From Desemzia sp045528445 (GTDB lineage: Bacteria > Bacillota > Bacilli > Lactobacillales > Carnobacteriaceae): a stretch of 64,000 nucleotides of DNA. The translations under genes were made by a program, and so were the position numbers. Shown piece after piece: positions 44,549 to 53,146 of this stretch (positions are counted from its first letter, which is position 1; the number at the start of each line of letters is the position of its first letter). Below the pieces are notes generated by a model, which was not told the origin of the DNA, ran no database searches, and worked only from the letters and a program-made list of their open reading frames with translations. The stretch covers positions 1-64,000 of the forward strand of contig NZ_JBGQQU010000014.1 in the NCBI RefSeq assembly GCF_045528445.1, written 5' to 3'.

Positions 44549-45331
44549 ATGTTAACAGAAGAACGTTATCAATATATATTAGACAGATTAGCCCAGCGTG
44601 GTCTAGTCAAATCACAAGATTTAATGAAGGAAACAGACTGTTCAGAGTCTACTATCCGAAGAGATCTGGATGTCTTGGAAGAAAGAGGTTTGTTGGTTCG
44701 TGTGCATGGCGGAGCCAAACGGATTTATGAAGTTGAACGAGAACTTCCTGTAGTAGAAAAAACACTCAAAAACGTTCAAGAGAAAAAAGAAATCGCCGAG
44801 TATGCAGCAATGCTGGTCAAAGATGGAGATACGATATTTCTTGATGCTGGAACTACAACGTTGTATATGATTCCATTCTTAAAGCATAAGAATATCCGTA
44901 TTGTCACTAATGCGGTACAGCAAGCCAGTTTGTTGGCTGATCAGAACAATGATGTGATATTGATTGGCGGAGTATTAAAAAACACCACTAAAGCGGTCAT
45001 CGGGGCTATTGGATTAACTCAACTGAGCCAATACCGATTCAATAAAGTTTTTCTAGGCATTAACGGCATCGATATTGAATATGGACTAACTACGCCAGAT
45101 CCCGAAGAAGCAGCTATCAAAAAACAAGCTATTCAAAATAGTGCAAAAGTTTTCGTATTGGCTGACAAAACGAAATTCAATAAGGTTACATTTGATAAAG
45201 TGGATAACCTTGAGAATTCTATTATTGTCAGTAATGAACTGGACCGAACAGAATTTGAAGCCTACTTCAAAGCCACAACTATAATGGAGGTAAAACATGA
45301 TTTACACAGTAACATTGAATCCATCGATTGA
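44549..45331 (+). CDS. fruR: DeoR-family repressor of the fructose operon
   Basis: 260 residues from ATG 44549 (GAAGGTG site); the frame is open 17 codons upstream. N-terminal DeoR helix-turn-helix (MLTEERYQYILDRLAQRGLV, CSESTIRRDLDVLEERGLLV, RVHGGA) and a sugar-phosphate-binding domain with FLDAGTTTLYMIPFL. Probably represses the operon until fructose 1-phosphate accumulates. Its last 35 nt overlap fruK. Confidence 0.9.
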   Translation: MLTEERYQYILDRLAQRGLVKSQDLMKETDCSESTIRRDLDVLEERGLLVRVHGGAKRIYEVERELPVVEKTLKNVQEKKEIAEYAAMLVKDGDTIFLDAGTTTLYMIPFLKHKNIRIVTNAVQQASLLADQNNDVILIGGVLKNTTKAVIGAIGLTQLSQYRFNKVFLGINGIDIEYGLTTPDPEEAAIKKQAIQNSAKVFVLADKTKFNKVTFDKVDNLENSIIVSNELDRTEFEAYFKATTIMEVKHDLHSNIESID

Positions 45332-46211
45332 TTACATTGTTAAAATTCCAGCTATTCAAGCGGGAGAATTAAATCGGATGGAGAGCGACATAAAGCTTCC
45401 AGGGGGAAAGGGTATAAACGTCTCTCGTGTACTCAATAACCTAGGCCAAGCCACAACAACTTTAGGATTTCTTGGAGGATTCACAGGTCATTTCATTTCA
45501 AATTGGCTGACTCAAGAAGCTATTCAAACCCGTTTTATTGAAATCAAGGAAGACACACGAATCAACGTAAAAATAAAAGCAGATGTAGAAACAGAGATCA
45601 ATGCTGCGGGACCAGCTATCACTCAAGAAGAAGCAGATCAATTGCTGCAGCAACTAGATGAGTTGACTGTTGAGGATGTAGTTGTGTTATCGGGAAATAA
45701 ACCGCCAACACTTCCAGCTGATTTCTACCAAAAGATGATTGAAAAAATCACTTCTCATGGCGCTCAATTTATTATTGATACAGCGGGAGAAGAATTATTG
45801 AATGCCCTTAGTTCTAATCCGTTGCTAGTAAAACCGAATCATCACGAACTAGCTGATTTATTTGATGTTTCATTCCAGTCGGTAGAAGAAATGATTCCTT
45901 ATGGGAAAAAATTGCTTTCTTTAGGAGCAACCTATGCAGTTATTTCTATGGCAGGAGACGGAGCTTTATTCTTTACGAAAGAAGCTGTTTATCAAGCCAA
46001 TGTACCTAAAGGGAAAGTGAAAAATTCAGTTGGTGCTGGAGATTCAATGGTTGCAGGATTTATAGGAACACTAGTAGAAACAAACGATGAACTTGAAGCT
46101 TTCAAGAGAAGCGTCGCGACAGGTAGTGCAACAGCTTTTTCTGACGACTTGGCAACAAAAGCTGAAATCGAATCGCTCATCAACGAAGTACAGATTTCTA
46201 AAATAGATTAG
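45297..46211 (+). CDS. fruK: 1-phosphofructokinase
   Basis: 304 residues of the PfkB family. It converts fructose 1-phosphate to fructose 1,6-bisphosphate. Seen: MIYTVTLNPSIDYIV, the sugar-binding LPGGKGINVSRVL and the ATP/catalytic motif KNSVGAGDSMVAGF. The start overlaps the fruR 3' end by 35 nt, with GGAGG inside fruR. Confidence 0.95.
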   Translation: MIYTVTLNPSIDYIVKIPAIQAGELNRMESDIKLPGGKGINVSRVLNNLGQATTTLGFLGGFTGHFISNWLTQEAIQTRFIEIKEDTRINVKIKADVETEINAAGPAITQEEADQLLQQLDELTVEDVVVLSGNKPPTLPADFYQKMIEKITSHGAQFIIDTAGEELLNALSSNPLLVKPNHHELADLFDVSFQSVEEMIPYGKKLLSLGATYAVISMAGDGALFFTKEAVYQANVPKGKVKNSVGAGDSMVAGFIGTLVETNDELEAFKRSVATGSATAFSDDLATKAEIESLINEVQISKID

Positions 46212-46237
46212 TGGAACTTTAATAGGAGGAATTGAGT

Positions 46238-48139
46238 ATGAAGATCAACGATATTTTGATCAAAGATGTTATGATCATGGATCTGAAAGCACAGAGCAAA
46301 GAAAGTGCTATTGATGAAATGATCAGCAATTTAAAGAAACATAATCGAATCAGCGATGTAGCAACATTTAAAGAAGGAATCATGAAGAGAGAGCAACAAA
46401 CGTCTACAGGTCTTGGAGACGGAATCGCTATGCCTCATGCAAAAAATAAAGCTGTGAATGAAGCAACGGTTTTATTTGCTAAAAGCAATGAAGGGATCGA
46501 TTATGATTCATTAGACGGCCAACCTGTTTATTTATTCTTTATGATAGCGGCTCCTGAAGGCGCAAATGACATTCACTTGCAAGCTTTAGCTAATTTATCT
46601 CGCTTTTTGATTCGTCCAGATTTTGTAGAATCGTTAAAAAATGCCTCAAGTGCTGATGAAGTACAAGAATTGTTTGAAAAAGCAGAAGAAGTAGAAAATC
46701 AGGATGCTGTTACGGAAGCTCCTGAAGAAAATACTGTTTCTGAAAGACCCTTTGTCGTAGCTGTTACAGCTTGTCCTACAGGTATAGCACATACGTTTAT
46801 GGCTGAGGATGCTTTGAAAAAGAAAGCAGCTGAAATGGGCGTAGACATCAAAGTAGAAACAAACGGAAGCGGTGGAATCAAAAACCGCCTAACGACTCAA
46901 GACATCGAACGTTCTGTGGGTGTTATCGTAGCGGCGGATAAACAAGTTGAAATGGCTCGCTTTGACGGTAAACCAGTATTGCAACGTCCGGTAAGTGACG
47001 GTATTCGAAAAACAGAAGAGTTGATTACAAAAGCCATCAATAAACAAGCGCCGATTTTTTCATCTGGCGGACAAAAAAGCGAGTCAACGGTAGATAACGA
47101 AGAAAAAGGATCTGTATGGAACCGGGTTTATAAAGATTTAATGAATGGGATTTCACACATGCTGCCATTTGTAGTTGGTGGTGGGATCTTAATGGGTCTG
47201 TCATTCTTGTTTGAGAACCTGTTAGGTAAAGAAAGTGAAGTATTTCTATTCTTAAACTCTATCGGTAATCATGCATTTGGGTTCTTGATCCCGATTTTAG
47301 CAGGGTATATTGCCCTTAGTATTGGCGATCGACCAGCTTTGATGCCTGGTATGGTCGGTGGAGTAATGGCTGTAGCAAGTAACGCAGGATTCTTAGGCGG
47401 TTTGGTAGCTGGTTTCTTAGCAGGATATTTGATGATCGGTTTGCAAAAAGGTTTGAGCAATCTGCCTAAGTCATTAGAAGGTATCAAAGCGATTTTATTG
47501 TTCCCAGTACTTGGTTTATTGCTTATTGGATTATTGATGTATTTCATTGTAGGACCGATATTTGGTTCGATCAATGCAGCGATGATCAGTTTCTTGGAAA
47601 ACTTAGGAACTGGAAATGCTGTTATATTAGGTGCTTTACTTGGTGGTATGATGTCTATTGATATGGGAGGCCCATTCAATAAAGCTGCTTATGCCTTTTC
47701 AATCGGAATCTTTACAGATACTGGCGATGGAAGTTTGATGGCAGCCGTTATGGCTGGTGGAATGGTGCCGCCTTTAGCTATCGCTTTAGCAAGCACTTTC
47801 TTCAAGAATAAATTCAACGCTGATGAAAGAAAATCAGCTCTTTCAAACTATGTGATGGGAATTTCGTTTATCACTGAAGGAGCCATTCCGTTTGCTGCAG
47901 CTGACCCAATGCGCGTAATTGGTTCTTCAGTAGTAGGTTCTGCTATTGCAGGGGGCTTGACTCAATTGTGGAATGTAACAGTTCCAGCGCCTCATGGTGG
48001 AATATTTGTAGCAGGACTATCTAACCATGTTGGATTGTTTGTCTTATCCATTGTAATCGGAATGGTAGTAGCTGCTGTGATTCTTGGCTTATGGAGAAAA
48101 CCAGTAGCAGACGAAGATTCAGCTTTAGATCTTAAATAG
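46238..48139 (+). CDS. fruA: PTS fructose transporter, EIIABC
   Basis: 633 residues from ATG 46238 (AGGAGG site). EIIA (1-150) with active His in IAMPHAKNKAV; EIIB (about 165-265) with phosphocysteine in VTACPTGIAHTFMAEDAL; EIIC (about 295-625) with GGMMSIDMGGPFNKAAYAF and ITEGAIPFAAADP. It imports fructose as fructose 1-phosphate for FruK. Third gene of fruR-fruK-fruA; a terminator follows. Confidence 0.95.
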   Translation: MKINDILIKDVMIMDLKAQSKESAIDEMISNLKKHNRISDVATFKEGIMKREQQTSTGLGDGIAMPHAKNKAVNEATVLFAKSNEGIDYDSLDGQPVYLFFMIAAPEGANDIHLQALANLSRFLIRPDFVESLKNASSADEVQELFEKAEEVENQDAVTEAPEENTVSERPFVVAVTACPTGIAHTFMAEDALKKKAAEMGVDIKVETNGSGGIKNRLTTQDIERSVGVIVAADKQVEMARFDGKPVLQRPVSDGIRKTEELITKAINKQAPIFSSGGQKSESTVDNEEKGSVWNRVYKDLMNGISHMLPFVVGGGILMGLSFLFENLLGKESEVFLFLNSIGNHAFGFLIPILAGYIALSIGDRPALMPGMVGGVMAVASNAGFLGGLVAGFLAGYLMIGLQKGLSNLPKSLEGIKAILLFPVLGLLLIGLLMYFIVGPIFGSINAAMISFLENLGTGNAVILGALLGGMMSIDMGGPFNKAAYAFSIGIFTDTGDGSLMAAVMAGGMVPPLAIALASTFFKNKFNADERKSALSNYVMGISFITEGAIPFAAADPMRVIGSSVVGSAIAGGLTQLWNVTVPAPHGGIFVAGLSNHVGLFVLSIVIGMVVAAVILGLWRKPVADEDSALDLK

Positions 48140-48164
48140 AAGAATAGGTGCATAAGAGAAAGAT

Positions 48165-48200
48165 GACGTCGGCAGGTGAAAACTTGCTGACGTTTTTTTT
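48165..48200 (+). terminator. Terminator of the fructose operon
   Basis: ACGTCGGCAGG/CTTGCTGACGT stem and a run of eight T. Confidence 0.8.
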
Positions 48201-48288
48201 AAGGGTCTAATCTTCTAAGAAAAAACTTTCTTTGGAAGAGTGAACCAAGTATAGTACCTTGTTTTATATCAGATGATTCTCTATATAA

Positions 48289-48338
48289 AAACAGTTGCTC
48301 AGTAAGAAGAATCGTCTCTTCCTGCTGAGCAACTGTTT
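48289..48338 (-). terminator. Terminator of the chromate transporter pair
   Basis: Perfect 14-bp arms AAACAGTTGCTCAG/CTGAGCAACTGTTT; T-rich on the minus strand. Confidence 0.7.
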
Positions 48339-48345
48339 AATTTGA

Positions 48346-48912
48346 TTACAGAATCACATAGTAAATCATAATGCCTGCTATTCCTGAAAGAATCATCACA
48401 TGGATGGGGCCTAGTTTTGTCTTGCGTAAAAGTACTAACCCAATCATAAAGAGTATAACTGAAATCCAATTTAGGTTTCCGAGAGCTATAGGGAAGTTTG
48501 CTGCTCCAAACATAGCCGTCAAAAAGATGGTTAACCCAGCAGAAGCGATCAACGCCACTACAGCTGGACGTAAACCCTTAAGGATACCATCCATAAGTGG
48601 GATTCCTTTATATTTATAATACAATCTAGCTAGCAGGACTACAATAATGCAGGAAGGAGCAATACAGCCAAGAGTTGCGACAACAGACCCAGGGAGACCT
48701 GCTACTTTTGTACCTACAAAAGTAGATGTATTAATGGCAATAGGTCCAGGAGTCATTTGAGATATTGTAACGATATCAATAAACTCTGTACTCGATAACC
48801 AATTGTTTTGATGGATCACTTGTTCTTCGATCAAAGGTAAAGCTGCATAGCCGCCACCAAAACTAAAGAGACCTACTTGAAAGAAACTCCAAAATAATTT
48901 TAAGTAAACCAT
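48346..48912 (-). CDS. chrA: Chromate transporter family protein, half-size (second)
   Basis: 188 residues, one CHR domain: FFQVGLFSFGGGYAALPLIEEQ and the SQMTPGPIAINTSTFVG motif, five or six membrane helices. Short CHR proteins work as pairs of opposite topology. ATG lies a few bases after the stop of the partner gene. CHR proteins export chromate or carry related anions; the natural substrate here is unknown. Confidence 0.9.
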   Translation of the reverse strand: MVYLKLFWSFFQVGLFSFGGGYAALPLIEEQVIHQNNWLSSTEFIDIVTISQMTPGPIAINTSTFVGTKVAGLPGSVVATLGCIAPSCIIVVLLARLYYKYKGIPLMDGILKGLRPAVVALIASAGLTIFLTAMFGAANFPIALGNLNWISVILFMIGLVLLRKTKLGPIHVMILSGIAGIMIYYVIL

Positions 48913-48915
48913 GTT

Positions 48916-49488
48916 TTATGAATCCCCCTTTTGATTATGAGGCCCTTGTAGTGAAGTGTAAGCTCCAACAGCACCACAAATAAGTAAAATAATCACGATA
49001 TTGATGTTCAAGAATATCGCAGCAATAAAGGCTAGTACCATCATCACAATAGGTAAAACTTGCTTACCTTTAATGATTTTCGCAGACATATCGATCACTA
49101 CACTGACAATAACTGCAGCAACACCAGCTTGCATTCCTAGTAACAAAGCGCTGACTACAGGGTTATCTCTAAAAGCTTGGTAAAAGAAAGAAATAATCGT
49201 AATGATGAACAATGGGGGGAGAATTGTCCCAATAACGGCTATTAAAGAGCCTAATATACCTGCCATTCGATACCCAACAATAATGGAGGTGTTAACAGCA
49301 ATAGGGCCTGGAGCAGATTGTCCAATAGCTACCAGATCCAACATCTCTTCTTCATCGATCCATTGAAGCTCTTTTACAAATCGTTTTTGCATAAGTGGAA
49401 CAATTACATATCCTCCGCCAAATGTAAAAGCACTTAATGTTAATGTAGAAAGAAACAATGTCCAGTAAAACTTAATATCTTTTTCCAT
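48916..49488 (-). CDS. chrA: Chromate transporter family protein, half-size (first)
   Basis: 190 residues, one CHR domain: LSAFTFGGGYVIVPLMQKRF and IGQSAPGPIAVNTSIIVG. GGAGG precedes the ATG. First gene of the two-gene CHR operon; together with its neighbour it equals one long ChrA. Confidence 0.9.
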   Translation of the reverse strand: MEKDIKFYWTLFLSTLTLSAFTFGGGYVIVPLMQKRFVKELQWIDEEEMLDLVAIGQSAPGPIAVNTSIIVGYRMAGILGSLIAVIGTILPPLFIITIISFFYQAFRDNPVVSALLLGMQAGVAAVIVSVVIDMSAKIIKGKQVLPIVMMVLAFIAAIFLNINIVIILLICGAVGAYTSLQGPHNQKGDS

Positions 49489-49732
49489 TTGAACCTCCTA
49501 AAAAATCTGATACTTACTACATTATACTGTAAACAACACCGCGAATCATTTCAACCTTTTAAGAAAACAAATGATTTTTGAAAGGGAATAAAAAACAAAA
49601 GAATTCTCTTTCAATCTAAATATGATATGCTTAATAAAGAAAACCGCATGGATAAAGTGAATATTTGCTCTTAAGCTGAAAAAGAAAATGCGGTAAAATG
49701 GTAGTAAGATTATGTATAGTAGGAGATAGCAG

Positions 49733-50584
49733 ATGAATTTATTAGTGACTTGCAATGAAAATTACTTACCTCCTCTCAGAACGATGTTGTGGTCAGTATT
49801 TAAAACAAATACAGAAGAAACGCTCGCTGTTTATTTTATGCACAATGACATGCGCAACATTAAACTGCAAGAGATAAATGACTTCATTGTGGCTAACGGA
49901 CATGAGTTTTTTCCAATTAATTGCCATGATTTATTTGAAATGGAAACGACGGTTAATCGGTATTATTCAATTGAAATGTACTATCGTTTATTAGCTCCAT
50001 TTGTGTTGCCAGAAGACTTGGACAGGATTCTGTATTTAGATCCAGATATTGTCAATCTGAATCCTATAACGGATTTTTATTATCAAGATTTTAAACAGAA
50101 TTTATTTGTGGCAACTACACATGATTATTTGACGAAATGGATCCAGCCGATCAACAATATTCGATTGAATATGTTAGAATCAAAAGGGTATTTTAATACT
50201 GGAATCATCCTGATGAATTTGCCTGCCATTCGTGCAAGCAAACAACAAGAAGACGTTTTGTCTGTGATCGAATTGTACAAAAAAAGATTGTTGTTACCGG
50301 ATCAAGATGTTTTTAATCACTTGTATTGGGATTCTATTTTAGAAGCGGACTGGAGAATTTATAATCTGGATCCGAGATATTATTCAAAAGCTAATGTGCT
50401 CTTCCCAAAAGATTACAATGTGGAATGGGTAGAACAGGAAGTAGTCTTTATCCATTATTGTGGAAAGCAAAAACCATGGAATAAAAGAGAAGACTACAAA
50501 TACAAATTAGGTGAGTATTATCACCAATATGAAATGGAACACAAAGCAGGAGATACTTTGGATCTGGCACTGGAAGAACAATAA
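49733..50584 (+). CDS. Glycosyltransferase family 8
   Basis: 283 residues. GT8 retaining transferase fold: MNLLVTCNENYLPPLRTML, the metal/nucleotide motif YLDPDIVN (DxD), GYFNTGIILMNL, LLPDQDVFNHLY and a final VFIHYCGKQKPWNK. No membrane helix. It probably transfers glucose or galactose to a cell envelope or glycoprotein acceptor; the acceptor is unknown. Stop is 31 nt before gor. Confidence 0.88.
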   Translation: MNLLVTCNENYLPPLRTMLWSVFKTNTEETLAVYFMHNDMRNIKLQEINDFIVANGHEFFPINCHDLFEMETTVNRYYSIEMYYRLLAPFVLPEDLDRILYLDPDIVNLNPITDFYYQDFKQNLFVATTHDYLTKWIQPINNIRLNMLESKGYFNTGIILMNLPAIRASKQQEDVLSVIELYKKRLLLPDQDVFNHLYWDSILEADWRIYNLDPRYYSKANVLFPKDYNVEWVEQEVVFIHYCGKQKPWNKREDYKYKLGEYYHQYEMEHKAGDTLDLALEEQ

Positions 50585-50615
50585 CAGAATGAGAATAAGA
50601 AAGAAGGAATACTTG

Positions 50616-51968
50616 ATGACAAAACATTATGACTATATAGCTATCGGTGGCGGTAGTGGAGGGATTGCTTCTATCAACCGAGCAGGAATGCATGGAGCAA
50701 AGGTAGCTTTAGTAGAAGCGAATGAACTGGGTGGAACTTGTGTCAATGTCGGTTGTGTACCTAAAAAGGTTATGTGGCATGGAGCCCAATTATTGGATGA
50801 AATGAATTTGTATGCTGAAGATTACGGAATCAGCATTCCTGAAAAAAAATTCAATTTTGCCAAATTAGTCTTGAACAGAGAAAAATACATTGATCGTTTG
50901 CATACTGTATACGAAAGCGGCTTGAACAGCAATCATGTAGACTTGATCAGAGGATTTGCTACCTTTGTAGATAACCACACGATCGAAGTAAATGGTGAAC
51001 AGTATACGGCGGATCATATTTTGATTGCCACAGGAGGACGTCCTTCAAAACCTAACATTCCAGGAGCAGAATTAGGTATCGATTCCGATGGTTTCTTTGC
51101 ATTAAATGAACTGCCTGAGAGAATCGCTATAGTTGGAGCAGGATACATTGCTGTAGAATTAGCTGGAGTAACCCATGGATTTGGAGTAGATACGCATTTA
51201 TTCGTCCGCAAACACGCTCCATTAAGAACATTTGATTCTATTATTAGTGAGGGATTGGTAGAAACGATGGAACGAGAAGGCGCTACGTTACACACATTTG
51301 CCGTTCCAAAAAAAGTTGAAAAAGAAGCAGATGGTAGTTTAACGATTCATTTTGAAGATGGCGCTACTCATAATACAGATACCATTATCTGGGCTATCGG
51401 ACGTGAAGCCAATACTGAAAACCTCAATTTAGAAGCTACCGATGTTGAATTGACTCCAGCAGGACATGTCAAAGTGGATGAATACCAAAACACAACGGTT
51501 GAAGGGATTTATTCAATCGGAGATGTTACAGGCCGAATTGAATTAACACCTGTAGCTATCGCAGCAGGACGTCGTTTATCGGAACGATTGTTTAATGGGA
51601 AAACTACGGAGAAATTGGATTACACAAATATCCCATCCGTTATTTTCAGTCACCCGCCGATTGGAACAATTGGTTACACAGAACAAGAAGCGATTGATTT
51701 ACACGGATCAGAAGACATTAAAGTGTACCAAGCGAAATTTACTTCAATGCACAGTTCGATCACAAAAAATCGCCAAAAAACCTATATGAAATTAGTCTGC
51801 CAAGGGCCAGAAGAAAAAGTGATTGGTTTGCATGGGTTAGGGAATGGAATGGACGAAATGCTGCAAGGATTTGCCGTGGCCATCAAAATGGGAGCTACCA
51901 AAGCAGACTTCGACAACACAGTAGCCATCCACCCAACCGGAGCAGAAGAATTCGTTACAATGAGATAG
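50616..51968 (+). CDS. gor: Glutathione-disulfide reductase
   Basis: 450 residues from ATG 50616. FAD motif IAIGGGSGGIASINRAG, redox disulfide GGTCVNVGCVPKK, NAD(P) fold IVGAGYIAVELAG, and the C-terminal His-Glu pair AIHPTGAEEFVT. The Ser-Gly-Gly-Ile FAD motif is typical of glutathione reductases rather than lipoamide dehydrogenases. It keeps glutathione reduced. Repeats directly follow the stop. Confidence 0.9.
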   Translation: MTKHYDYIAIGGGSGGIASINRAGMHGAKVALVEANELGGTCVNVGCVPKKVMWHGAQLLDEMNLYAEDYGISIPEKKFNFAKLVLNREKYIDRLHTVYESGLNSNHVDLIRGFATFVDNHTIEVNGEQYTADHILIATGGRPSKPNIPGAELGIDSDGFFALNELPERIAIVGAGYIAVELAGVTHGFGVDTHLFVRKHAPLRTFDSIISEGLVETMEREGATLHTFAVPKKVEKEADGSLTIHFEDGATHNTDTIIWAIGREANTENLNLEATDVELTPAGHVKVDEYQNTTVEGIYSIGDVTGRIELTPVAIAAGRRLSERLFNGKTTEKLDYTNIPSVIFSHPPIGTIGYTEQEAIDLHGSEDIKVYQAKFTSMHSSITKNRQKTYMKLVCQGPEEKVIGLHGLGNGMDEMLQGFAVAIKMGATKADFDNTVAIHPTGAEEFVTMR

Positions 51969-52083
51969 AGAGTGGAGAATGACGTGTTGCTCATCGAATA
52001 TAACTTTCCCCGCCACAGTCAGGCTTTTTTCCTGACAGTGGCGGGGTAAATTATAGGCGTATGAGCAGTCATTCGCAGCTCGT
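51968..52083 (+). repeat. Nested-stem 3'-UTR repeat, copy D
   Basis: Begins at the gor stop. Outer stems GAATGAC (51977-51983)/GTCATTC (52068-52074) and GCTCAT (51989-51994)/ATGAGC (52061-52066); inner 16-bp hairpin 52008-52046 with one mismatch; ends GCAGCTCG. Confidence 0.7.
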
Positions 52084-52093
52084 CTAGAAAGCA

Positions 52094-52213
52094 GAGAGCG
52101 GAGTAAGGCGTTTAGCTCTCCGAACAAAATAGAAGCAACACTAGTCAGGTGCACTTTACCTGACTAGTGTTGCTTCTATTTTTGGGCGTGTGAGCTGCCT
52201 TACGCAGCTCGTT
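52094..52213 (+). repeat. Nested-stem 3'-UTR repeat, copy E
   Basis: Outer stems GTAAGGC (52103-52109)/GCCTTAC (52197-52203) and AGCTC/GAGCT; inner perfect 19-bp hairpin 52132-52150/52158-52176 with loop GCACTTT; ends GCAGCTCG. Nearly the same sequence, inverted, occurs at 59217-59326. Confidence 0.75.
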
Positions 52214-52220
52214 TTAAAAA

Positions 52221-52290
52221 GAGAGTGAAGTAAGGCGTTTAGTTCTATTGTTTGGCATATGCTCTGTCCTACACACCTCGTTTTAGAAGT
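52221..52290 (+). repeat. Nested-stem repeat, degenerate copy F
   Basis: GAGTGAAGTAAGGCGTTTAG repeats the 5' part of copy E; the 3' side ACACACCTCG is worn and the inner hairpin is absent. Confidence 0.45.
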
Positions 52291-52347
52291 AGTTTGTTTT
52301 GGCTTATTGTACGGAATGGGAAAAAATAGTATTCAGGTACCGTATAT

Positions 52348-52655
52348 CACAAAAGAGGTGAAAAAAGCAGTTGAATTGTGAGCTATAGGGGTTCTAGCTC
52401 ACAAAAGAAGTGGTAAAAGTAGTTGAATTGTGAGGTATAGGGGTTCTAGCTCACAAAAGAGGTGAAAAAAGCAGTTGAATTGTGAGGTATAGGGGTTCTA
52501 GCTCACAAAAGAGGTGAAAAAAGCAGTTGAATTGTGAGGTATAGGGGTTCTAACTCACAAAAGAGGTGGAAAAAGCAGTTGAATTGTGAGCTATAGGGAT
52601 TCTAGCTCACAAAAGAAGTGGAAAAAGCAGTTGAATTGTGAGCTAGAAATTTTTA
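52348..52655. repeat. 52-bp tandem repeat array, about six units
   Basis: Units start at 52348, 52400, 52452, 52504, 52556 and 52608, each beginning CACAAAAGARGTGG/A and containing AGCAGTTGAATTGTGAG and TTCTAGCTCAC. GTGAGCTA...TAGCTCAC gives each unit a hairpin. The whole period is conserved, with no variable spacers, and 52 is not a multiple of three. Noncoding. Confidence 0.85.
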
Positions 52656-52830
52656 AATTCAAAATTGAACCAACTTAGACTTTCTACCAATGCTAAGTGA
52701 TGAAAATATCCCAAATAACTAATAATAGTTAAAAAATCCGTTTTCACACAATGTATTCAGTCGGTTATTTAAAACAACCTGCAAAACACGAACATTAGAA
52801 ACTTTTAATCACTCATTATATGATTTTTCC

Positions 52831-52859
52831 TTGTCATTTTATGATGTAGCTCCTATAAT
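52831..52859 (+). promoter_or_regulatory. Promoter of the purine riboswitch/permease unit
   Basis: TTGTCA (52831-52836), 17 nt, TATAAT (52854-52859). Confidence 0.7.
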
Positions 52860-52879
52860 GAGGAAGCAAAAGAAAACTT

Positions 52880-52944
52880 CTAATATAATTTAAGCGATAT
52901 GGGCTTTGAGTTTCTACAGACCACCGTAAACGGTCAACTATTAG
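52880..52944 (+). ncRNA. Purine riboswitch aptamer, guanine/hypoxanthine type
   Basis: P1 CTAATA/TATTAG, core TATAATTTAAGCGATATGG, GTTTCTAC, and the second arm ACCGTAAACGGTC-AACTAT. The nucleotide that pairs with the ligand is C (52938) rather than U, which marks the guanine class. It lies between the promoter and the purine permease gene, about 200 nt before its start; the expression platform was not resolved. Confidence 0.88.
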
Positions 52945-53146
52945 AGAAATAAAGTGTGGAACATTTTTCCATGCTATAAAAGTGTATTTGTGGATTATTA
53001 AACGGACCTTATTTTTGTTTATTCCCCACAGCCGCCTCTTATTTCTTTGACCAGTTTAAATTCAAACTTGCTGTAGCTTATATTTTATAAAGAAAAATAG
53101 TATCAATCTTTCTTTTGTAAATAAGAAAAAGGTAGGCTACAAGACA

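Noticed and set aside
47269..47679. 136-codon minus-strand ORF inside fruA
   Set aside because: Shadow of the EIIC coding region on the other strand; no start signals.
52348..52655. CRISPR array
   Set aside because: The whole 52-bp unit is repeated without variable spacers, and no cas gene is in the window.
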